DNA of 5,363 nt, taken from positions 1 through 5,363 of the forward strand of contig DAOVYU010000112.1 in assembly GCA_030635465.1 (NCBI GenBank). Reading direction: 5' to 3'. The notes under the pieces are model-generated. The model did not search any database, was not told the DNA's origin, and was given only the letters and a program-made list of their open reading frames with translations. This document shows, in pieces, positions 1-5,363 of the stretch. The translations under genes were made by a program, and so were the position numbers. The first letter of the stretch is position 1. Every line of letters begins with the position of its first letter. This stretch comes from Bacteroidales bacterium (GTDB taxonomy: Bacteria > Bacteroidota > Bacteroidia > Bacteroidales > JAADJA01).

Positions 1-1741
1 AATGACTAATTTCATTTTCTTCAATTCCAATAAGACTTTCTACCTTTTTAAGTACACATAATTCCGGATCGATCTGAAGACTATCAATAAGCTTTGAAAT
101 GGGTACTGCGAATGTGTTTTCAGGATCAGTTTGTTCGAATATCAATGTGCTGTCTGATCCATCTTTATAATACAATTTTAATGGAAAATGCATATTAAAA
201 AATGGTGTTTTTTCAGGGAATGAAGCAGATTGGATTGATTGTAATTCAAATATTCCATCTTGATGCGTATAGCTAAAATCATAAATTGGATAACCCTCGC
301 CATAAAACCATTGATCAAAAAATAGTGTAAAATCTTTTCCTGAAGTTTGGTTTAATATTGCTAAAAAATCTTCAGCAGTAGCTGTATTGTCAGAAAATTG
401 TGATTGGAAATTTTGTAATACTTCAAAAAATAAGACATCATTTTGCAATTCGAAACGGATCATGTGGATGATAATGGCTCCTTTCCAATAGGATAACCTA
501 CTATCAAAAATCCGATCTACATTGTCATAAGTCACTTCTTCTGGTGGAACATAGACACTCCCATCAGGTTCTGACATGATGAAGTTTTGTGCATTGGTTT
601 TCCAGATGAGTGAATATATATCATCTGCTATATAGTCTGTTGCAAGGTAATCACTATAGGTGGCAAAGCCTTCATTGATCCAGATATCACTCCAGGTTTT
701 ACAAGTCACATTATCGCCAAACCACATATGTCCAAGTTCGTGAGCAACAAGGCTAAAACTAAATCCTCCAATCGTGGTCATTGTTTGGTGCTCCATACCA
801 CCTCCGAATCCAGCAAGACAATGGCCATATTTTTCTTCATCAAAAGGATAATCCGAAAACAGTTCAGAAAATAACTCCATAAACTCAATGGTTCTATCAA
901 TTCCTGGTTTATAATAATCTAAACAGCCGGGTGAATCATAGATATAATTTTGAATCAATAAAGAATCTCCCATCAAATAGGCTGGCTTAGCATAAATGTT
1001 ATATTCCTGAAATTCCGCAACTACAAAGGAAATCAAATAATAGGCTATTGGGTATTTCGATCTCCATTCATATCTTGCTTTATTGTCGGGTAACGAAACA
1101 ACTGATGATAACAAGCCGATAGAACCGGCAAGGTTTTCAGAACTGGTGGTTATGTTCACCCAAACCGAATCTGCTTTATCAGTTAAAACTTGCTTTGTAG
1201 GCCACCATTGACGTGCACTAAAAGGTTCAGATAATGTCCAGGTAACATTTTTGTTCCAGGTTGAATCATATTCAGTAAATATTCCGGAAAATGATGCACT
1301 GGTGGGTGGTGTGCCATGGTATTTGACTTTTACTGTAAAGATTGAGTTCTGAGATAGCGATTCATTTAAGGGAATAAAAGCTTCATTATTTTCATGGATT
1401 ACCGTATGTTCTGTGTCATTTACAAAAACTTGATCGATTATTAAATCATCAATGAGTTCAAAGGCAAAAGTATCAAGTTCATTTACAACCACTTGAGAAG
1501 TTATTGTTACCTGTCCTGATAGATAAGTTGTGTTATTCTCAACTTCTAATTCGAGATAATAGAATTTTACATCGTAGTTATGTAAAAGCGGTGATTGTTC
1601 GATATCTAAGGTAGAAACCTTTTGATATGTCTGTTTCATTTTACGACTACAAAAGTGTTCATAATCAGCACTTATATAATCCTGGCCCAATAGATTGGCC
1701 ATTAAAATTGTCGAAACAAGCAAGAGTAGTGATCTTTTCAA
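1..1741 (-). CDS. Secreted M1-family zinc aminopeptidase (gluzincin), 3' end outside window
   Basis: I translated this frame by hand: it is open for 580 codons from position 1741 to the left edge. It encodes an M1 metallopeptidase, a family that removes N-terminal residues from peptides. The zinc site HELGH (residues 334-338, positions 728-742) is followed 18 residues later by Glu357 in WINEGF, the complete HEXXH-X18-E signature. The exopeptidase motif reads GGMEH (314-318), with His where many relatives have Asn. Tyr418 in YWKGA fits the transition-state tyrosine. A beta-rich N-terminal domain (about 25-215) contains the family-like stretch WTLSEPFSARQWWPTK. The N-terminus KRSLLLLVSTILMANLLGQ is a signal peptide. 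The start is TTG at 1739-1741: an in-frame TAG lies at 1745-1747, and the next ATG (residue 14) would remove the signal peptide. The last visible residues, ESLIGIEENEIS, resemble the linker before a type IX secretion sorting domain, so the product is probably exported to the surface or medium (inference). No frameshift was seen. Confidence 0.93.
   Translation of the reverse strand, partial: MKRSLLLLVSTILMANLLGQDYISADYEHFCSRKMKQTYQKVSTLDIEQSPLLHNYDVKFYYLELEVENNTTYLSGQVTITSQVVVNELDTFAFELIDDLIIDQVFVNDTEHTVIHENNEAFIPLNESLSQNSIFTVKVKYHGTPPTSASFSGIFTEYDSTWNKNVTWTLSEPFSARQWWPTKQVLTDKADSVWVNITTSSENLAGSIGLLSSVVSLPDNKARYEWRSKYPIAYYLISFVVAEFQEYNIYAKPAYLMGDSLLIQNYIYDSPGCLDYYKPGIDRTIEFMELFSELFSDYPFDEEKYGHCLAGFGGGMEHQTMTTIGGFSFSLVAHELGHMWFGDNVTCKTWSDIWINEGFATYSDYLATDYIADDIYSLIWKTNAQNFIMSEPDGSVYVPPEEVTYDNVDRIFDSRLSYWKGAIIIHMIRFELQNDVLFFEVLQNFQSQFSDNTATAEDFLAILNQTSGKDFTLFFDQWFYGEGYPIYDFSYTHQDGIFELQSIQSASFPEKTPFFNMHFPLKLYYKDGSDSTLIFEQTDPENTFAVPISKLIDSLQIDPELCVLKKVESLIGIEENEISH
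728..742 (-). other. Zinc-binding active-site motif HELGH of the M1 aminopeptidase
   Basis: Read on the minus strand, these codons give His334-Glu335-Leu-Gly-His338. In M1 enzymes the two histidines bind zinc and the glutamate is the general base. The third zinc ligand, Glu357, is encoded at 671-673. All key residues are present, so the enzyme is predicted to be active. Confidence 0.93.
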
Positions 1742-1770
1742 AGCCTATTGTGTTTATATATTAATGTATA

Positions 1771-1791
1771 AGTAATTTCTTTGCAATTACT
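1771..1791. repeat. Perfect inverted repeat AGTAATT-N7-AATTACT next to the -7 box
   Basis: The left arm AGTAATT (1771-1777) and right arm AATTACT (1785-1791) are exact reverse complements around a 7-nt spacer, TCTTTGC. The right arm ends on the first base of the -7 box, so the repeat fills the space between the -33 and -7 regions. Geometry and position fit a dimeric regulator's operator, but no regulator is identified here. Confidence 0.5.
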
Positions 1792-1798
1792 ATCTTTG
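1791..1798 (+). promoter_or_regulatory. -7 box TATCTTTG, promoter for the DUF4175-like operon
   Basis: TATCTTTG matches the Bacteroidota primary-sigma -7 consensus TAnnTTTG at every fixed position and is followed by CA, a common continuation. Transcription would start around 1803-1806 and give a leader of about 65 nt before the TTG at 1872. No TTG is found at the usual -33 distance; the nearest upstream TTG, at 1781-1783, is too close. The -33 half is therefore weak or replaced by activator contact. Confidence 0.55.
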
Positions 1799-1807
1799 CA
1801 GGGATTT

Positions 1808-1828
1808 ACAAAATAACTCATATTTTGT
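1808..1828. repeat. Perfect inverted repeat ACAAAATA-N5-TATTTTGT
   Basis: Eight-base arms (1808-1815 and 1821-1828) are exact reverse complements around ACTCA. It lies just downstream of the predicted plus-strand start site, so it could be an operator or a weak hairpin at the 5' end of the transcript. The arms also produce the near-match TTATTTTG box on the minus strand, so the symmetry may partly reflect overlapping promoters. Confidence 0.45.
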
Positions 1829-1840
1829 TTTCGTTTTCAA
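1809..1840 (-). promoter_or_regulatory. Possible minus-strand promoter for the aminopeptidase
   Basis: On the minus strand, TTG at 1838-1840 is followed after 21 bp by TTATTTTG (1809-1816), a near match to TAnnTTTG. The spacing fits a -33/-7 pair, and transcription would start near 1800, leaving about 60 nt of leader. The -7 match is imperfect and the region is so AT-rich that chance matches are likely, so this is a weak candidate. Confidence 0.22.
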
Positions 1841-1871
1841 CTTAATTAAAGTTTTCAATTAAATTATTTAT

Positions 1872-4800
1872 TTGAGCGATCAGTACAACATATTAATACA
1901 GAAACTTGATATATTTATCAGGAAGTTTTATAAAAATCAACTTATAAAGGGAGCGATTTATTGCGTTGCCTTATTGATCATTTTTTTTCTGTTGGTTAAT
2001 TTGCTGGAATATTTTGGGCATTTCAATAGCGATACCCGAAGGGTAATATTTTACATATATATATTGCTTAATGTCCTTTTGATTGGTTGGTATGTAGTTT
2101 ATCCATTGTTGAAATTGTTTAATATTGGTAACAGAATATCCAATGAGCAAGCTGCTGAAATTATTGGTAATCATTTTCCTAATATAGGCGATAAGTTATT
2201 AAACACTTTACAATTAAAAGAGTTAACAGAAAATCAAACCAGCAACCTTGATCTTGTAAATGCTGGTATCGATCAAAAAATAGCAGATTTAAAACCTGTC
2301 CCTTTTGTAAAAGCCGTTGATTTTAGAACCAATAAGAGGTATTTAAAGTATGCCCTGCCTCCTTTATTCATATTGGTCATTCTCTTGCTGGCTTCTCCTA
2401 AAATATTGACTGAGCCAACTAACCGTTTGTTCAAATATAATTTTCATTTTGAAGAACCACTTCCTTTTGTATTAGATGTTTTAAATGATAACCTGAAGGT
2501 TATTCAACATGAGGATTTAAAGCTGGAAGTTAGAGTTTCCGGCGACGAAGTTCCAGACAATGTATATTTGGAAACCGGAAATAGCCAAATAAAGTTAATG
2601 AAGGAAAATCCAGTTCAGTTTAGTCATACTTTTATCAATGTTCAAAGCTCTAGTACGTTTAAATTAGTTGCAGATGGCTACAAATCAAATGTATACGAGA
2701 TAAGAGTATTACCTAAACCCATCATGCTTGATTTTGAAATAAACCTCGATTATCCTGCTTATACAGGGAAAAAGGATGAAGTAATAACCAAAAATGGAGA
2801 CTTAATTGTACCAATAGGGACGAATATTGATTGGACTTTTTACACTAGAAATACTGACGAAATGCAAATGGAGTTTAAAGAAGATAAAATCACTTTAAGC
2901 CCCAATGGATCTAATATATTCAAATATCAAAATACCTTTTACAAAAGCCAGCAATATACTATAAACTCTTCTAACGAATTCCTTGAAAATATTGACTCGC
3001 TTACTTATACTGTTAACATTATTCCTGATTTATTTCCAAACATTTTAGTGGAGGAGTTTCAAGATTCAATTTATGATGGTCGTCTTTATTTTAAAGGTGC
3101 TATTAAGGATGATTATGGCTTTAACCTTTTAACCTATAATTGTAACGTTAAAGACGAGGATAATACTAATACTATTATATATTGTGATAGTTTATCACTT
3201 ATAAATCAGGCCAATCCTCAACAGTTTTTTCACTTTTATGATCTGGCAGATCTGAATCTTGGTGCTGGTTATACCGTTGAATATTTTTTTGAGGTTTGGG
3301 ATAATGATGAAATACATGGTAGTAAGTCCACTCGATCTCAAATAATGTCATATAGGCCTCCAAGCCTGAAGGAGATAGATAAGGAGACTCAGGAAAAAAA
3401 CCAGGACATTAAGGATGAAATGGAAGATGCAATAAAAGAGGCCAAAGAACTTCAAAAGGAAATAGATCAGCTAAGTAAAAAAATGGTTGATAAAAAAGAA
3501 TTGGACTGGGAGGATAAGCAACAAATACAGGCTTTGTTAGAAAAGCAACAGGAATTGCAAAATAAGCTGAAAAACATAAAAAATGAGAATGAAAAGAAGG
3601 CATTGAAAGAACAACAATACAAAGAAAAAAACGAGGAGCTATTACAAAAACAACAACAGTTGGAAGAATTGTTTGATAAACTAATGCAAGATGAAGAGTT
3701 GAAAAAATTATTTGATGAATTGCAAGAATTGATGGATGAAATAGACAAAGATAAGGTGAATGAGATGCTTGAAAAGATGCAAATGACAAGCGAAGAAATG
3801 GAAAAAATGTTAGACAGAAACCTTGAGTTGTTTAAACAATTTGAATTCGAATCAAAACTAGATGAAACAATAGATAAGTTAGAGAATCTTGCGAAGGAAC
3901 AGGAGAAGCTGAGTGAGAAGACTTTAGATAAAGAGAATAGTGAAGAAGATTTAAAAAGTGATCAGGAAAAGATTGATGAAAAATTTGATGATGTCAAAAA
4001 GGATCTTGAAGACCTGGAAAAGATGAACAATGAACTTGAAGATCCGAATGAGTTCGACAAAATGGAAGATGATCAGCAAGAAGTAGATAAAAGTTCGCAA
4101 GAAAGTAAAGATGCTTTAGATAAAGGTCAGCGAAAAAAAGCTTCCAAATCTCAAAAAAGTAGTTCAGAAAAAATGGATGAAATGGCCTCGGATATGTTAA
4201 GTATGCAGCAAGAAATGATTGAAGAGGGCATGGAAGAAGATATTGATGCTTTACGTGATATTCTGGAAAATTTAATCCAACTTTCCTTCGACCAGGAAGA
4301 TCTGATAATGAAAGTAAGTAATATTAATTTAAACGATCCTAAATACATTGAGTTGATACAGGAACAAAAGAAAATTAAAGATGACCTAAAAACAACAGAG
4401 GATTCATTATTTGCATTGAGTAAGCGTCAAATTATGATTGAGCCTTTTGTGACGAAAGAATTAAGTTCGATTAATCAAAATATAGATAGAGCAATAAAAG
4501 CCTTAAATGCAAGACAAACCTCACAGGCAACAAATAGTCAGCAGTATGTTATGACATCTGTTAACAATCTGGCTTTAATGCTTTCTGAAACCCTGAACCA
4601 AATGATGCAAAGCATGATGCAACAATGCAGTGGTGATAAATCATGCAAAAATGGTAAGCCTAAACCAGGAGCTGGGAAGCCTTCAATGAAATCAATGCGA
4701 CAATTGCAGGAACAATTGAGTAAACAAATTGAAAAGATGAAATCTGGCAAGAAAGATGGTGGTGAAAAAAAAGGAGGCAAAACTCCAAAGAATGGTCAAG

Positions 4801-5243
4801 GAATGAGTGAACAATTGGCGAGAATGGCTGCTGAGCAAGAGGCCATTAGGAATCAAATGAATCAATTGTCAGAACAATTAAATAAGGAAGGACAATTTGG
4901 AGCAAGCAAGGAGATAAAAAGAATAATGGAGGAGATGGAAAAAACGGAAACAGAGCTTGTAAATAAAATAATATCTCAAGAAACTTTAATGCGGCAAAAA
5001 GATATCATTACCAGGATGTTGAGGTCTGAAAAAGCAGAAATGGAAAGGGAGAAAGAGGAAAAAAGAGAATCTATTGAAGCAAAAAATCAAAAATACCGTA
5101 ACCCTGAAGAATATTTTAAGTATAACAGGCAACAAATAAATGAGGTGGAACTTTTAAAAACCATGCCACCGAATTTAAAACCATTTTACAAGAACAAAGT
5201 GAACCAGTATTTTTATAACTTTGACGAATTATTAGACAAATGA
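1872..5243 (+). CDS. Large DUF4175-like membrane protein with long coiled-coil C-terminus
   Basis: This 1123-residue protein resembles the DUF4175-type family of Bacteroidota; the family call is from memory, and I know of no established function. Three hydrophobic segments are visible: about 27-48, 58-80 and 160-177. Basic residues before the first (K18, K21, K26) and the third (R152, K155, R156) put the N-terminus and the 82-158 loop in the cytoplasm and everything after residue 180 in the periplasm. Residues 185-495 look beta-rich and Ig-like. From about 498 to the end the chain is dominated by Lys, Glu, Asp, Gln and Met and is mostly predicted coiled coil. A less repetitive part (about 787-910, with DALRDILENLIQLSFDQEDL) looks like a conserved domain core. 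Two cysteines, C919 and C925, precede a Gly/Lys/Pro-rich linker (926-978). No Walker motif is seen, so it is not SMC-like. The start is TTG: an in-frame TAA lies at 1860-1862, and the first in-frame ATG is codon 243, beyond all membrane segments. The stop overlaps the next gene's ATG. Confidence 0.85.
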   Translation: MSDQYNILIQKLDIFIRKFYKNQLIKGAIYCVALLIIFFLLVNLLEYFGHFNSDTRRVIFYIYILLNVLLIGWYVVYPLLKLFNIGNRISNEQAAEIIGNHFPNIGDKLLNTLQLKELTENQTSNLDLVNAGIDQKIADLKPVPFVKAVDFRTNKRYLKYALPPLFILVILLLASPKILTEPTNRLFKYNFHFEEPLPFVLDVLNDNLKVIQHEDLKLEVRVSGDEVPDNVYLETGNSQIKLMKENPVQFSHTFINVQSSSTFKLVADGYKSNVYEIRVLPKPIMLDFEINLDYPAYTGKKDEVITKNGDLIVPIGTNIDWTFYTRNTDEMQMEFKEDKITLSPNGSNIFKYQNTFYKSQQYTINSSNEFLENIDSLTYTVNIIPDLFPNILVEEFQDSIYDGRLYFKGAIKDDYGFNLLTYNCNVKDEDNTNTIIYCDSLSLINQANPQQFFHFYDLADLNLGAGYTVEYFFEVWDNDEIHGSKSTRSQIMSYRPPSLKEIDKETQEKNQDIKDEMEDAIKEAKELQKEIDQLSKKMVDKKELDWEDKQQIQALLEKQQELQNKLKNIKNENEKKALKEQQYKEKNEELLQKQQQLEELFDKLMQDEELKKLFDELQELMDEIDKDKVNEMLEKMQMTSEEMEKMLDRNLELFKQFEFESKLDETIDKLENLAKEQEKLSEKTLDKENSEEDLKSDQEKIDEKFDDVKKDLEDLEKMNNELEDPNEFDKMEDDQQEVDKSSQESKDALDKGQRKKASKSQKSSSEKMDEMASDMLSMQQEMIEEGMEEDIDALRDILENLIQLSFDQEDLIMKVSNINLNDPKYIELIQEQKKIKDDLKTTEDSLFALSKRQIMIEPFVTKELSSINQNIDRAIKALNARQTSQATNSQQYVMTSVNNLALMLSETLNQMMQSMMQQCSGDKSCKNGKPKPGAGKPSMKSMRQLQEQLSKQIEKMKSGKKDGGEKKGGKTPKNGQGMSEQLARMAAEQEAIRNQMNQLSEQLNKEGQFGASKEIKRIMEEMEKTETELVNKIISQETLMRQKDIITRMLRSEKAEMEREKEEKRESIEAKNQKYRNPEEYFKYNRQQINEVELLKTMPPNLKPFYKNKVNQYFYNFDELLDK

Positions 5244-5363
5244 AAGAAGAACAAAAATCACTAAGGCTTAAATCGCTGCCTGAAAGTATTCACCAACTTG
5301 AAGGGCTTATCGAAGAAGTATGTGATGACTACAACCTGAATCACAACTATCTTGGATGTATTA
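5240..5363 (+). CDS. Probable RsbW/GHKL-type ATP-binding protein, 5' fragment
   Basis: The first 41 codons are visible before the right edge. The ATG at 5240-5242 overlaps the TGA at 5241-5243 (ATGA), and no Shine-Dalgarno sequence precedes it, so it is probably translated by coupling to the upstream gene. The fragment reads as a short strand (SLRLKSLPESI), then a helix (HQLEGLIEEVCDDYNL), then the start of another helix (NYLGCI). This is the usual beginning of anti-sigma-factor-like HATPase domains, which bind ATP and in the RsbW group act as cytoplasmic switch kinases. The diagnostic N-box and G-boxes would lie beyond the window, so the call rests on a short N-terminal pattern. From memory, Bacteroidota often carry such a gene after a DUF4175-like gene, with ybeY further on; this cannot be checked here. 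Confidence 0.6.
   Translation, partial: MKEEQKSLRLKSLPESIHQLEGLIEEVCDDYNLNHNYLGCI

Larger units (their letters stand above)
1742..1871. promoter_or_regulatory. Divergent intergenic control region
   Basis: This 130-bp AT-rich gap between two outward-facing starts must hold the promoters of both the aminopeptidase and the DUF4175-like operon, unless either is read through from elsewhere. It contains one perfect Bacteroidota -7 box for the plus strand, two perfect inverted repeats (1771-1791 and 1808-1828), an 8-bp direct repeat TCTTTGCA (1778-1785 and 1793-1800) and three GTTTTC units (1827-1832, 1833-1838, 1851-1856). No small ORF, RNA gene or riboswitch-like structure was recognised. Neither start has a Shine-Dalgarno sequence; the plus-strand leader is A/T-only just before the TTG, as is common in Bacteroidota. 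Confidence 0.75.

Noticed and set aside
1971..2174. Antisense open frame opposite the membrane segments, plus similar ones at 4151-4348 and 4538-4780
   Set aside because: Short, no recognisable product, and entirely inside a well-supported gene on the other strand.
3409..3789. Antisense open frames opposite the coiled-coil region (3409-3789 and 3467-3748)
   Set aside because: They are shadows of Lys/Glu/Gln-rich codons, give Ser/Phe/Cys-rich low-complexity peptides with no recognisable domain, and the sense frame is clearly coding.
3361..4140. Possible tandem DNA repeats from recurring GAAAAG/GATGAA-type words
   Set aside because: The recurrence follows degenerate heptad-type protein repeats; there is no fixed unit length or exact copy at the DNA level.
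3360..5240. Strong purine (A/G) excess on the plus strand over nearly 1.9 kb
   Set aside because: Explained by the amino-acid composition of the coiled-coil region (Lys, Glu, Asp, Gln, Asn, Met codons); no separate DNA-level element is needed.
3370..5240. SMC/Rad50-like ATPase suggested by the long coiled coil
   Set aside because: No Walker A, Walker B or signature motif is present, and the N-terminus consists of membrane segments instead of a nucleotide-binding head.
5200..5260. Terminator between the large gene and the downstream gene
   Set aside because: The genes overlap by 4 bp and no GC-rich hairpin with a T-run is present.

Overview
This AT-rich window looks like ordinary chromosome from a member of the Bacteroidota. 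Four things point there: a secreted M1 aminopeptidase whose visible C-terminal end resembles the linker before a type IX secretion (Por) sorting domain, a large DUF4175-type membrane/coiled-coil protein, a perfect TAnnTTTG -7 box, and starts without Shine-Dalgarno sequences. No rRNA, tRNA, CRISPR array, insertion sequence or phage gene was seen.

Layout. Positions 1-1741 (minus strand) hold most of a gene for a secreted M1-family zinc aminopeptidase, whose 3' end lies beyond the left edge. Positions 1742-1871 are a 130-bp divergent intergenic region with a TAnnTTTG-type promoter and two perfect inverted repeats on either side of it. Positions 1872-5243 (plus strand) encode a 1123-residue protein with three N-terminal membrane segments, a probable beta-rich periplasmic region and about 600 residues of highly charged, mostly coiled-coil sequence. 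From 5240 onward (plus strand), overlapping the previous gene by 4 bp (ATGA), are the first 41 codons of what looks like an RsbW/GHKL-type ATP-binding protein.

How the genes relate. The large protein and the ATP-binding protein form a tightly coupled operon that continues past the right edge. The aminopeptidase is transcribed divergently and probably does unrelated work (extracellular peptide digestion), although the two units share one short control region. Both complete gene starts appear to be TTG, because an in-frame stop lies just upstream of each and no ATG lies between.

The least-understood item is the DUF4175-like protein, whose family has no established function that I know of. No clearly new system is visible. 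The best leads are the operator-like repeats at the promoter, and the coupling of a giant envelope coiled-coil protein to a putative cytoplasmic regulatory ATPase.
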